Assembly (NCBI RefSeq): GCF_014268655.2
Contig: NZ_JABWQX020000001.1
Span: 3,564,001 to 3,628,000, forward strand
DNA: 64,000 bases
From: Pseudomonas marvdashtae
GTDB taxonomy: Bacteria > Pseudomonadota > Gammaproteobacteria > Pseudomonadales > Pseudomonadaceae
Direction of reading: 5' to 3'
Of the stretch, positions 55,318 to 63,796 are shown piece by piece (positions within the stretch are counted from its first letter, which is position 1; the number at the start of each line of letters is the position of its first letter). Position numbers and translations under genes: made by a program. The notes beneath the pieces are model-generated. The model was not told where the DNA came from. It searched no databases and saw only the letters and a program-made list of their open reading frames with translations.

Positions 55318-55758
55318 ATGAAAACCGTCGCGCAGTTGCTCCGGATAAAAGACGAGAAGAACCAGCAAGTGCATACCATTTCACCGGACGACATGGTGCT
55401 GCAGGCGCTGATGCGCATGGCCGAAAAAAACGTCGGCGCCCTGCTGGTAGTAAAAAACGACGAAGTGCTGGGCATCATCAGCGAGCGCGACTACGCACGC
55501 AAAATGGTCTTGCATGGCCGCTCCTCGGTGGGCACGAAAGTCAGTGACATCATGGTTTCGCCGGTCATCACCATCGATCCTCATCAAACCGTCGAGACTT
55601 GCCTGAGCATCATGACCGATAAGCACCTGCGGCATTTGCCGGTGGTGGAGGACGGCAAGCTGGTCGGCCTGTTGTCCATTGGTGACCTGGTCAAGGAAGC
55701 CATTGCCGAGCAGGCGGACCTGATCAGACAACTGGAGCAATACATTCGCGGCGAATGA
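55318..55758 (+). CDS. Two-CBS-domain protein
   Basis: A 146-residue protein with two tandem CBS motifs (about residues 18-75: VLQALMRMAEKNVGALLVV, GIISERDYARK; and about 82-140: MVSPVITIDPHQTVETCLSIM, HLPVVEDGKLVGLLSIGDLV). The pair forms a Bateman module that binds adenine nucleotides. There is no enzyme domain, so it is a stand-alone sensor. Homologues accompany stress or universal-stress proteins. The start at 55318 follows CGAGG. Confidence 0.9.
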   Translation: MKTVAQLLRIKDEKNQQVHTISPDDMVLQALMRMAEKNVGALLVVKNDEVLGIISERDYARKMVLHGRSSVGTKVSDIMVSPVITIDPHQTVETCLSIMTDKHLRHLPVVEDGKLVGLLSIGDLVKEAIAEQADLIRQLEQYIRGE

Positions 55759-55828
55759 TTGGCGCGGACGGGTTGCTCATTTCCAACTCACTTCTATATT
55801 GAAGGAGTTGTCCCTGCCGAGCATCCCC

Positions 55829-56425
55829 ATGGCCGTTACCGACCGACTGATCATTTGTGAGCATTGCGATGCGGTATACGAGCCGGTTGCGCTGGTCCCG
55901 CATCAAAAAGCCATGTGTTTGCAATGCCACGCGGTGATCCAGCGGTACAACGGCCTGAGCATTGAACAGCGCCTGGCCTTGAGCATCACTGCGGCGGTGC
56001 TGTGGACCTTCGCCAATGTGTATCCGGTGATGAGCATCCGGCTCCAGGGCCTGAGCAACAGCGCTACGTTGTGGGATTCCGTCTTGGCCCTGAGCCAGGG
56101 ACCCATCACCTTCATCGCCCTGGTGGCTGCGGTCGCGATCATCATTGCTCCCGCCCTCCAACTTGCGCTGTTGCTATGGGTATTGGGCTACGCCCATGCC
56201 AATCGACGGGCACCCGCCTTCAACCTGTGCATGCGCAGCCTGGAAACCCTGCGACCGTGGAGCATGCTGGAGGTGTGCCTGCTGGGTGCGCTGGTAGCCG
56301 TCATCAAGCTTGCCGGGTTGCTCGACGTGCTGCCAGGCATCGGCCTGTTCGCCCTGGCCGTCTTGAGCCTGCTGATGATCCGTATTGCCGGTCGTGATAT
56401 CCGCGACCTATGGGACAGCCTGTGA
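55829..56425 (+). CDS. pqiA: PqiA-like membrane protein, N-terminal-type half
   Basis: A 198-residue inner-membrane protein with a C-x2-C...C-x2-C zinc ribbon (CEHCDAVYEP, CLQCHAVI, about residues 10-33) and four membrane segments (about 50-70, 85-110, 140-165, 170-190). It corresponds to one half of the two-unit E. coli PqiA. AGGAG at 55803 is 21 bases before the chosen ATG; starts at TTG 55799 or 55808 are possible, so the start is uncertain. It overlaps the next gene by 16 bases. Confidence 0.87.
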   Translation: MAVTDRLIICEHCDAVYEPVALVPHQKAMCLQCHAVIQRYNGLSIEQRLALSITAAVLWTFANVYPVMSIRLQGLSNSATLWDSVLALSQGPITFIALVAAVAIIIAPALQLALLLWVLGYAHANRRAPAFNLCMRSLETLRPWSMLEVCLLGALVAVIKLAGLLDVLPGIGLFALAVLSLLMIRIAGRDIRDLWDSL

Positions 56426-57081
56426 ACGCTACACTGCGGGAAAACCCGCCCCGAGCCAGGGATTTCAACCTGTGCCTGTGCCACAGCTGCGGCCTGGCCT
56501 GCGACATGACCAACGAGCCCGAGGCCTGCCCGCGCTGCGATGCCGCCCTGCACCGGCGCAAACCCGATACCCTCACCCGCACTTGGGCCTACATGCTGGC
56601 GGCGCTGGTGTTCTACATCCCGGCCAACCTGCTACCGGTCATGAATACCCAGATGCTCGGCGACGGCGCGGACAGCACTATCATCAGCGGCGTCCTCGAG
56701 TTCTGGCACAGTGGTGCCTGGGACATCGCGCTGATCATCTTCATCGCCAGCATCGCGGTCCCCGGCATCAAGTTCGTCGTGCTGACGCTCTTGCTGGTGA
56801 CCGTGCAACGCCGCAGCAACTGGGCCCAGGTCCAGCGCGCCAAGCTGTACCGGCTGGTCGAGATCATCGGCTACTGGTCGATGCTTGACGTGCTGGTGGT
56901 GGCCCTGGTGGCGGCGCTGGTGAAGTTCCAGGCCCTGAGCGACATCGAACCGCGACCGGGAATTCTGTTCTTCGGCCTCGTGGTGCTGTTTACCATGCTG
57001 TCGGCCATGAGTTTCGACCCACGGCTGATCTGGGATACCCAACCCTGCGAGGAGCTCGTGGATGAAGTCGCAAGCCACTGA
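56410..57081 (+). CDS. pqiA2: PqiA-like membrane protein, second half
   Basis: A 223-residue inner-membrane protein with a zinc ribbon (CHSCGLACDM, ACPRCDAAL, about residues 24-46) and four membrane segments. Together with the preceding gene it equals one E. coli PqiA. Its start overlaps the preceding gene by 16 bases and its end overlaps pqiB by 20, so the operon is translationally coupled. It acts with PqiB and PqiC in lipid transport across the envelope. Confidence 0.88.
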   Translation: MGQPVNATLRENPPRARDFNLCLCHSCGLACDMTNEPEACPRCDAALHRRKPDTLTRTWAYMLAALVFYIPANLLPVMNTQMLGDGADSTIISGVLEFWHSGAWDIALIIFIASIAVPGIKFVVLTLLLVTVQRRSNWAQVQRAKLYRLVEIIGYWSMLDVLVVALVAALVKFQALSDIEPRPGILFFGLVVLFTMLSAMSFDPRLIWDTQPCEELVDEVASH

Positions 57082-58717
57082 CGGACAGCCCACACCGGGC
57101 CGTGCCCATGTCACCACCCGTCGTTGGTCGGTCTCGCTGGTGTGGATCGTGCCGATCATCGCGGTGCTGGTGGGCGTATCCCTGGTGGTCCACAACTGGC
57201 TGCAGGAAGGGCCGACCATCACTATCACCTTCAAGACAGGTGAAGGCCTGACCGCCAACAAGACCCCGGTCAAATACCGCAATGTGGTGATCGGCCAGGT
57301 CACCGACGTGCAACTGAGCGACGATCAGAAAAACGTCACTGCCACGGTCAAGCTGGCCAAGACTGCCGACACCTTTACCCACGAAGACTCGGTGTTCTGG
57401 GTGGTGAGGCCGCGCATCGGCGCGGGCGGGATTTCCGGGATCGACACCTTGCTCTCGGGGGATTTCATCGGCGCCGACGCCGGGCATTCGAAGGTGCGCG
57501 CCAAAGCCTTTACCGGCCTGGAGGCGCCGCCGCCGATCACCTACGGCGAACCGGGCAAGCGCTTTACCCTGCACTCCCAGGACCTCGGCTCGCTGGACAT
57601 CGGCTCGCCGGTGTACCTGCGCAAGATTCCGGTGGGCCAAGTGGTGTCCTACGCACTCGACGCCGATGGCAAAGGCGTCAACATCGAAGTGTTCATCAAC
57701 GCGCCAAACGATGCCTACGTCACCGAGAACACCCGGTTCTGGAACGTCAGCGGCGTGGACGTCAACGTCGGCGCCAATGGTTTCGCGGTCAAGACCGAGT
57801 CCCTTTCCGCCTTGCTGGTTGGCGGCATTGCCTTCCGGGCTCCGGAATACAGCCCCAACGATATACCCGCTGCCGAAAGCAAGAACTTCGAGCTGTTCGC
57901 CGACCAGGAGAGCGCCCTGGCGCCGCCCAGTGGCAAGGCGCAATACCTGGCCCTGCGCTTTGACCAGGCCTTGCGTGGCTTGCGCGTCGGCGCACCGGTG
58001 GAGTTCCTCGGGATCGAGATTGGCCGGGTGGTCGCCATGAACCTGGACTTCGATGAGAAACAGCGCACATTCCCCGTCAACGTGGGAATCGTGATCTACC
58101 CACAATTGCTCGGCAAGGCCCATGAAAAACTGCTCAAGTCGCTCAACCACGATCCGGAAGACGAAGCCGCCGCTGCCCGCCTGGTCGGCAGTTTCGTTGA
58201 ACGGGGCCTGCGCGCCCAGGCTCGCAGCGGCAACCTGCTGACCGGGCAGTTGTACATTTCGCTGGATTTTTACCCCAAGGCTGAAAAAGTCGCCTTCGAC
58301 TCCTCCGCCCGGCCGCTCCGGATCCCGACCATTCCCGGCAGCCTCCAGCAGTTGCAGGAACAACTCCAGACGGTGGTCGAGCGAATCAACAAGCTGCCCC
58401 TGGAAAGCATCGCCAGCAACCTGGACGGTAACCTGGTGGAGCTGCGCAAAGGCTTGTCGCAATTCAACAACAAGACCCTCCCGGGCGTGCAAAACACCTT
58501 GCAGGACGTGAGCAAGACCTTGCAATCGGCAAACTCGACCCTGGCCGAGGACTCTCCCCAGCGTGAACAGTTGACCGAGACCCTCGATGACTTGGGGCGG
58601 ATGTCACGATCGCTGCGCGAGCTGTCCGACTACCTGAGCCGTCACCCTGAATCGCTGCTGCGCGGTCGTCCGAAGGACGCTCCGGCGCAGAATCTGACCT
58701 TTCCGGTGAAAGAATGA
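57062..58717 (+). CDS. pqiB: PqiB, MCE-domain lipid-transport tunnel protein
   Basis: A 551-residue protein with one N-terminal membrane anchor (about residues 20-42: VSLVWIVPIIAVLVGVSLV) and three MCE domains: near 48-125 (TFKTGEGLTANKTPVKYRN), 160-235 (LHSQDLGSLDIGSPVYLRK) and 285-365 (LRFDQALRGLRVGAPVEFLG). The C-terminal part is a coiled coil (LQQLQEQLQTVVERIN, about 425 onward), matching the needle of E. coli PqiB. It forms a hexameric tunnel across the periplasm. Confidence 0.95.
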   Translation: MKSQATDGQPTPGRAHVTTRRWSVSLVWIVPIIAVLVGVSLVVHNWLQEGPTITITFKTGEGLTANKTPVKYRNVVIGQVTDVQLSDDQKNVTATVKLAKTADTFTHEDSVFWVVRPRIGAGGISGIDTLLSGDFIGADAGHSKVRAKAFTGLEAPPPITYGEPGKRFTLHSQDLGSLDIGSPVYLRKIPVGQVVSYALDADGKGVNIEVFINAPNDAYVTENTRFWNVSGVDVNVGANGFAVKTESLSALLVGGIAFRAPEYSPNDIPAAESKNFELFADQESALAPPSGKAQYLALRFDQALRGLRVGAPVEFLGIEIGRVVAMNLDFDEKQRTFPVNVGIVIYPQLLGKAHEKLLKSLNHDPEDEAAAARLVGSFVERGLRAQARSGNLLTGQLYISLDFYPKAEKVAFDSSARPLRIPTIPGSLQQLQEQLQTVVERINKLPLESIASNLDGNLVELRKGLSQFNNKTLPGVQNTLQDVSKTLQSANSTLAEDSPQREQLTETLDDLGRMSRSLRELSDYLSRHPESLLRGRPKDAPAQNLTFPVKE

Positions 58718-58734
58718 TCACAGGAGCACGCTTG

Positions 58735-59271
58735 ATGCCGCTGACGCTGAAATGCTCGTTGATTGCCTTGGCGTTGCTGCTCGGTGCCTGCCGCAGCGAC
58801 CCTATCCACTATCACACCCTGAGCCCGGCCCAGCCGGGCGGCTTGGCCCACGCCAGCGAGGACATCCAGATCGAGCACGTCAGTGTTCCTCCCCAGGTGG
58901 ATCGCACCCAAATGGTCATCCGCCAAGGCGACAGCGGGTTGGCCATCCTCGAAACCGAATGGTGGGGTTCCAGCCTGGCAGATGAGCTTCGCAGCAGCCT
59001 TGACGAACAACTGAGCAACCCCGGGGCCCCGAAGCGGCTGTTGCGGGTAGATGTACAACGCTTCGACTCGATCCCTGGGCGCTATGCCCGCATGGACGTG
59101 CAATGGCGTTTGCGCAACCTTGGCGACGACGTTCGTACCCTCACCTGCCGCAGCAGCCTGCAGACACCGGCGGCGGGCAGTATTGACGACTTGGTGAAGA
59201 GCCATCAGAACAACGTCCGGCAGTTCGTCGCCCTGGTCAGGCAAGCCGCCTCTGGTCACGCATGCCCTTGA
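58735..59271 (+). CDS. pqiC: PqiC, outer-membrane lipoprotein of the Pqi system
   Basis: A 178-residue lipoprotein (lipobox LLGAC, cysteine at about residue 18) with the ABC-type auxiliary/DUF330-like fold (HYHTLSPAQP, EHVSVPPQVDRTQMVIRQG, QRFDSIPGRYARMDVQWRL). It docks the PqiB tunnel at the outer membrane. AGGAG at 58722 favours the ATG at 58735, though the ATG at 58714 would overlap the pqiB stop. It ends next to the convergent GST gene. Confidence 0.93.
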   Translation: MPLTLKCSLIALALLLGACRSDPIHYHTLSPAQPGGLAHASEDIQIEHVSVPPQVDRTQMVIRQGDSGLAILETEWWGSSLADELRSSLDEQLSNPGAPKRLLRVDVQRFDSIPGRYARMDVQWRLRNLGDDVRTLTCRSSLQTPAAGSIDDLVKSHQNNVRQFVALVRQAASGHACP

Positions 59272-59901
59272 TCACTGCGGCCAATGCAATGACAGCACTG
59301 GTGCGATCCGCGGATGGTGGTCGATGCGCTCCAGCAGGCCATAGAACTCAGGGCGAGCGCTGAGCATCGCTTCGCGCGTGTCGACCCACTTGGTGATCAC
59401 CGCCGCCAGGATATCCAGCGCCCCGGGCTCGGCCCCACAAAGGAAAGGGGTCGCCGGGAACTGGTCGGCAAACAATGCCCAGTTGCGATACAAGCGTTGT
59501 TTCGTGCCCGCCACCAGTCGCTCTTGGGTAGCCTCGTCGCCGTCAGGCAGCCAGCGTTGTGGAAAATCGATGATGCCAATGGGCGTGTAGCAATTGGCGG
59601 CGATATACACCAGTCCGCGGATGATTTGCGCGCGACGGACCGGGTCTTCCGGGAGCAGTTTCGATTCCGGAAAAGACAAGCCCAGGTGAATCAGAATCGC
59701 TGCCGCCTCGGTCAGCACCGAGCCATCCGCCAGTTGCAGGGTCGGGACCTGCTTCTGCGGATTTAATGCCTCGAGCTCTTTTGCCGCCTCGTCGTCCTCA
59801 GTCGAATAGGTATCCACCCGGCGGTAAGGCACGCCGCACAGCGCCAGGGCAATCTCCACGGCCGAGGAACCGGACTGGCTGTGGCCGAATAACTGATACA
59901 T
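59272..59901 (-). CDS. Glutathione S-transferase
   Basis: A 209-residue GST. The N-terminal thioredoxin-like domain opens with YQLFGHSQSGSSAVEIALAL (residues 2-21) and holds the glutathione-binding segment QVPTLQLADGSVLTEAAAIL (about 51-70); the C-terminal helical domain follows from about 85. The N-terminal Ser of the GHSQSGSS loop is the likely catalytic residue. Stop codons of pqiC and this gene are adjacent. The substrate is unknown. Confidence 0.9.
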   Translation of the reverse strand: MYQLFGHSQSGSSAVEIALALCGVPYRRVDTYSTEDDEAAKELEALNPQKQVPTLQLADGSVLTEAAAILIHLGLSFPESKLLPEDPVRRAQIIRGLVYIAANCYTPIGIIDFPQRWLPDGDEATQERLVAGTKQRLYRNWALFADQFPATPFLCGAEPGALDILAAVITKWVDTREAMLSARPEFYGLLERIDHHPRIAPVLSLHWPQ

Positions 59902-60098
59902 GTCGTTTGCCTCCTGCGAAGGGATTCTGCCGGTAGAGCCCCGCTTGCCTATTCATGTTCCATCAACCTGACCGACAGCCAGCCAACCAGCTATCACCGC
60001 TGTCGATGTTCACCATCACGTCAATGAAGTTCTCACAATCAGTGCCCGGCGCAACAATGAGCCCACACCCAATAACTGCAACCCCGGAGCACACCACC

Positions 60099-60533
60099 AT
60101 GAAACGCCAAATCATTCTCAGCGTCGCTTTCTCGGTTCTGGCAGCCAACGTATTCGCCGCCTCTTCCCACCCGATCGTTGCCGAAGGCGGCTCCGATCGT
60201 TTGATCGAAAACCGTGTTGCCGAAGGCGGTGCCGATCGCCTGCTGGAACGCCGCGTTGCCGAAGGCGGCTCCGATCGTTTGATCGAAAACCGTGTTGCCG
60301 AAGGCGGTGCCGATCGCCTGCTGGAACGCCGCGTCGCTGAAGGTGGCTCCGACCGCCTGATCGAAAACCGTGTTGCCGAAGGCGGTGCCGATCGCCTGCT
60401 GGAACGCCGCGTTGCCGAAGGTGGCTCCGATCGTTTGATCGAAAACCGTGTTGCCGAAGGCGGTGCCGATCGCCTGCTGGAACGCCGCGTCGCTGAAGGT
60501 GGCTCCGATCGTCTGGCTCAGAACCGTGCATGA
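60099..60533 (+). CDS. Secreted tandem-repeat protein, nine 13-residue repeats
   Basis: A 144-residue protein with a signal peptide (MKRQIILSVAFSVLAANVFA, cleavage near residue 21). The mature part is nine units of 13 residues alternating VAEGGSDRLIENR and VAEGGADRLLERR, so the higher-order unit is 26 residues (78 bases). It has no cysteine and no known domain. GGAG lies nine bases before the ATG. The repeats are nearly identical at DNA level, so copy number can change by slippage. The gene is solitary and ended by a terminator at 60642. Small periplasmic repeat proteins of this kind occur in other Pseudomonas but I know no function. Confidence 0.82.
   Translation: MKRQIILSVAFSVLAANVFAASSHPIVAEGGSDRLIENRVAEGGADRLLERRVAEGGSDRLIENRVAEGGADRLLERRVAEGGSDRLIENRVAEGGADRLLERRVAEGGSDRLIENRVAEGGADRLLERRVAEGGSDRLAQNRA
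60177..60527 (+). repeat. 39-bp tandem repeats (nine units, 78-bp superunit)
   Basis: Nine contiguous 39-base units encode the 13-residue repeats. Odd units and even units form two classes, giving a 78-base superunit with near-identity between copies. The repeats are direct and contiguous without spacers, so it is not a CRISPR array. Confidence 0.9.
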
Positions 60534-60584
60534 GTTGCCTGACTGCGGCACCTGAGGAAGCCTCACGTAATGTTCAACACGATC

Positions 60585-60610
60585 CGTGGCGAGGACGACA
60601 GCTCGCCACG
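60585..60610. repeat. Minimal family-1 hairpin
   Basis: CGTGGCGAG (60585-60593) pairs with CTCGCCACG (60602-60610) around eight bases: the outer arms of a family-1 repeat with the middle lost. It lies between the repeat-protein gene and its terminator. Confidence 0.6.
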
Positions 60611-60641
60611 CTAACCCAGGTAGCATTGAAGCCCCCCCACT

Positions 60642-60671
60642 AAAAGCCCGGCCTTATCCGCCGGGCTTTTT
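60642..60671. terminator. Rho-independent terminator, bidirectional
   Basis: AAAAGCCCGG (60642-60651) pairs with CCGGGCTTTT (60661-60670) followed by a further T. It ends the tandem-repeat protein gene and, on the minus strand with its A/T runs, the DUF1615 gene. Confidence 0.85.
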
Positions 60672-60684
60672 CGTACTCATCCTG

Positions 60685-61779
60685 TTAGCGACCCGCAGAC
60701 CGCGCCATGCACCGCTGGTAACGTTCGTCCACTCGTTTGGCAAACCAGGCGGTGGTCAGCTTGCGGGTAATCTTCGGGCTCTTGAGCACAATGCCCGGCA
60801 ATATCGCCCTGGGCAGCGGCTTGCCCTCAGCCTTTTCCGCCAATTCGAACACACCCTTGTAGAGTTTGCTGTCCTCGAACGCCAGGCTGTCACCCAACTC
60901 CAATTGATTACGAATGGTCGGGTTGCGCATCCCCAATGACCTGCCCAACGTGCGCACCGCCAGTTCCGTGCTGCCGGGCATGATCGAATCGGGGAGGATC
61001 AAATCACCGTCCAAGGCCAAGGAAATGCCCGAAGCGCGACTCACGGCGTGCTGGAAAGCCGCGTTGCGGCTGGCGTACCACCCGGCGTTGAAGTCGGCGA
61101 AACGGTACAACGGCTCGGTGTAGCTGACGGGATACCCCAATAAGTGCGCGATACCGAAATACATCCCGCCGCGACGACTGAACACTTCGCGACGAATCGA
61201 GCCATCCACGGTATAGGGATAATCGCGCGCGTTGGCCTGGGCGAAGGCGATGCTGACTTGCATCGGCCCACCCGTGTGAACCGGATTGAAGCCGTCAAAC
61301 AGCGTCTTGCCCAACGGCACCATGCTGATGAAGTCATCAAAAATCGCGCTGAGTTCTTTCTCGCTTCGCGCCGCATTGAGTCGATCGCTGTAGCTTTTGC
61401 CATTAGGCGAGCGCATCTGGAGCGCGCCGCTGACCAGCAGTCCGGGAATATGCACTTTCGCCGCGCGACGGTCGATTTCCTGACGGGCAATCTTACCCAG
61501 TCCCGGCACAGCCGGGTCGGCCTGGAAGGTTGATTCCTGTTCGGTCACGGCAAGCACCGAACAGATATTTTGCGTCGTGGCCGGGATCTGCTGTGCCGAA
61601 AACGCCACATAGATGTCCGTGGCCCAGCCTTCCCGATCAGCAGTCTTGGCCGGCAATAGCCGAACGATCTGCGCCTTGACTTCGGCTGGCTGGCGCTCAG
61701 GCTCTTGGACCTGTCGGCTGCCGCAGCCAGCCAGTGCCAGCAGTGCGGTGAGACTGATCATCAATCGAGTGAATTGCAT
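60685..61779 (-). CDS. DUF1615 lipoprotein
   Basis: A 364-residue lipoprotein: lipobox LAGC (cysteine at about residue 19), then a conserved domain (ICSVLAVTEQESTFQADPAVPGLGKIARQEI, quoted in part near residue 72-100; FNPVHTGGPMQVSIAF near 163; GGMYFGIAHLLGYP near 205). The ESTFQADPAVPGL motif resembles lytic-transglycosylase-like sequences, so a role in peptidoglycan is possible but unproven. It stands alone, with a shared terminator downstream. Confidence 0.87.
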   Translation of the reverse strand: MQFTRLMISLTALLALAGCGSRQVQEPERQPAEVKAQIVRLLPAKTADREGWATDIYVAFSAQQIPATTQNICSVLAVTEQESTFQADPAVPGLGKIARQEIDRRAAKVHIPGLLVSGALQMRSPNGKSYSDRLNAARSEKELSAIFDDFISMVPLGKTLFDGFNPVHTGGPMQVSIAFAQANARDYPYTVDGSIRREVFSRRGGMYFGIAHLLGYPVSYTEPLYRFADFNAGWYASRNAAFQHAVSRASGISLALDGDLILPDSIMPGSTELAVRTLGRSLGMRNPTIRNQLELGDSLAFEDSKLYKGVFELAEKAEGKPLPRAILPGIVLKSPKITRKLTTAWFAKRVDERYQRCMARSAGR

Positions 61780-61858
61780 GGTGCTCCGTCAGATCCAGTG
61801 TTCGGGAGCAACCATACGATCAAAAGCCAGCAGAAATCCAATGGGACGCGATGTCGGG

Positions 61859-62833
61859 TCAGATCCCGCTCAACGCCAGGTCCATCGCAAAATAGGTGAA
61901 AATCAGGTCTGCTCCGGCACGCTTGATCGCGCCAAGGCTTTCCCGGACCACGCGAGCCTCGTCGATGGCGCCAGCCTGGGCGGCGAACTTGATCATCGCG
62001 TATTCGCCGCTGACCTGGTAAGCCGACAACGGCAGGTTCGAGGCCTGGCGAATGTCGCGAATGATATCGAGGTAGGCACCGGCCGGCTTGACCATCAGTG
62101 CGTCGGCGCCCTCTTGTTCATCAAGCAACGACTCGCGCAGCGCCTCGCGACGGTTCATCGGGTTCATCTGATAACTTTTGCGGTCGCCTTTCAAAGCGCT
62201 GCCGCCTGCTTCGCGAAACGGGCCGTACAACGCCGAGGCGAATTTGGTCGAGTAGGCCATGATTGCCGTCTGGCTGAAGCCCGCGTCATCCAAAGCCTTG
62301 CGGATGGCCTGGACTTGCCCGTCCATGGCCGCAGACGGCGCGATGACATCGGCACCCGCGCGTGCGGCCGCCACGGCTTGCTTGCCGAGGTTGACCAAGG
62401 TCCGATCGTTATCCACTTCGTGGCCGTGCAGGACGCCGCAGTGACCATGATCGGTGTATTCACAGAAGCAGGTATCGGACATCACGACCATTTCCGGCAC
62501 GGCATCCTTGCAGATTCCGGCCATGCGCGAGACCAGGCCACGCTCGCTCCACGTGTCGCTACCGTCGCTGTCCAAGTGATGGGAAACGCCAAACGTCATC
62601 ACCGACTTGATGCCAGCGCGGGCGTACCGCTCAATCTCACCGGCCAGCTTGGATTCCGGAATGCGCGCCACGCCCGGCATGCTCTTGATCGGCACGAAGT
62701 CACTGATTTCTTCTTCGACAAATATAGGCAGCACCAGGTCGTTCAAGGTGAACTCGGTTTCCTGGAACAGGCTGCGCAAGCTGGCGTTGCGGCGCAGACG
62801 GCGTGGACGCGCTTCGGGGAACTGGCTGGACAT
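61859..62833 (-). CDS. hemB: Porphobilinogen synthase, zinc type
   Basis: A 324-residue HemB (delta-aminolevulinate dehydratase) of the tetrapyrrole pathway. Active-site lysines are in MAYSTKFAS (about 199) and LMVKPAG (about 252). The zinc cysteines are present in [15 protein letters not shown] (Cys 122, 124, 132), as in E. coli. The housekeeping HemB of P. aeruginosa is known to be of the Mg type without these cysteines, so this is likely a second, E. coli-like copy. AGGAG lies four bases from the ATG at 62833. Confidence 0.95.
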   Translation of the reverse strand: MSSQFPEARPRRLRRNASLRSLFQETEFTLNDLVLPIFVEEEISDFVPIKSMPGVARIPESKLAGEIERYARAGIKSVMTFGVSHHLDSDGSDTWSERGLVSRMAGICKDAVPEMVVMSDTCFCEYTDHGHCGVLHGHEVDNDRTLVNLGKQAVAAARAGADVIAPSAAMDGQVQAIRKALDDAGFSQTAIMAYSTKFASALYGPFREAGGSALKGDRKSYQMNPMNRREALRESLLDEQEGADALMVKPAGAYLDIIRDIRQASNLPLSAYQVSGEYAMIKFAAQAGAIDEARVVRESLGAIKRAGADLIFTYFAMDLALSGI

Positions 62834-62941
62834 GGGACTCCTGGGTAGACGATTGATCGCGAGGCAAAGCTTATGCCCTGACCCGGCAGGGCACAAACGC
62901 CGGCAACAGAACAGAGTATTACCCGCGCCGCAATAATCCGC

Positions 62942-63796
62942 CTACAACGTCAACGAGCCATTGATGCACGTCACCACCGCGCCACCAATCCAGACTTCTT
63001 CGCCAATCTGCTCGACATGAATCCGCCCGGCCCGGCCCATGGTCAGCCCCTGGCTGACCACATAGGAGGACGGCGCCAAACCCTCGCCCAGCATCCATTG
63101 GGCGAGCCCGGCGTTCAGGCTGCCCGTGGCTGGATCCTCCGGCATGCCGTCACCGGCAATGAAACCGCGCACTTCGAACTGCGCGGCGTCGCCATCCACG
63201 GCGGGGTTCCAAGGCGCGATCACGCCCACGGCCAGATCCAGCAATTGATGATAATCGGGCTTCAATGCCAGGACTTGCTGGCGGTCCTTGAGCATCAAGG
63301 CCAGCCAGCCGGCGCCGTTATCGACCCATTGCGCGGCGACAATCGCCTCGGCCGCCAGGCCAAGCCCACTGCGTACCCGTTCCACCAATCCGGCTTCCAG
63401 CGGGCCGGACTTGACCAGGGGCGGCGCCAGGAACGCCAGCCCGTAATCGCTGCGGCGGATCCTCACCAGCCCAACGCCACACTCCTGCACGATCTCCGGC
63501 CCTTTCGGAACCCCTCCGGCCTCCAGCCATGCATGGCAGCTGCCAAGGGTCGGATGTCCAGCGAATGGCAACTCGGTCATTGTTGTGAATATACGCACCC
63601 GGTAATCGGCTTCCGGGTGCCGGGGCGCCAGCAGGAACGTGGTCTCACTGAGGTTGGTCCAGTTGGCGAAAGCGCTCATGCGCTCATCGGTGAGGCCATC
63701 GGCACCCAGCACCACCGCCAGCGGATTGCCCTTGAGCGGCGTCTCGCTGAAGACATCCAACTGCTTGAAATCGAATCGGCGGGTCATCGGCGGCAT
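62942..63796 (-). CDS. PhzF-like isomerase
   Basis: A 284-residue PhzF/DAP-epimerase-fold protein: VFSETPLKGNPLAVVLG (about residues 13-29), the catalytic glutamate in WTNLSETTFLL (about 50), FAGHPTLGS (about 78-86) and DPATGSLNAGLAQWMLG (about 227-243). There are no phenazine genes nearby, so a role in phenazine synthesis is unlikely. The ATG at 63796 overlaps the stop of the next gene (TGATG), so it is translated with the GST as one operon. Confidence 0.92.
   Translation of the reverse strand: MPPMTRRFDFKQLDVFSETPLKGNPLAVVLGADGLTDERMSAFANWTNLSETTFLLAPRHPEADYRVRIFTTMTELPFAGHPTLGSCHAWLEAGGVPKGPEIVQECGVGLVRIRRSDYGLAFLAPPLVKSGPLEAGLVERVRSGLGLAAEAIVAAQWVDNGAGWLALMLKDRQQVLALKPDYHQLLDLAVGVIAPWNPAVDGDAAQFEVRGFIAGDGMPEDPATGSLNAGLAQWMLGEGLAPSSYVVSQGLTMGRAGRIHVEQIGEEVWIGGAVVTCINGSLTL

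Noticed and set aside
60177..60527. CRISPR-like array
   Set aside because: Repeats are contiguous with no unique spacers, encode protein, and no cas genes are nearby.
60039..60626. A 195-residue minus-strand frame over the tandem-repeat gene
   Set aside because: Open only because the 39-bp repeat is free of stops on both strands; the plus frame has a signal peptide and ribosome-binding site.
62942..63796. Phenazine biosynthesis from the PhzF-like gene
   Set aside because: PhzF-fold proteins are widespread and no other phz gene is present.
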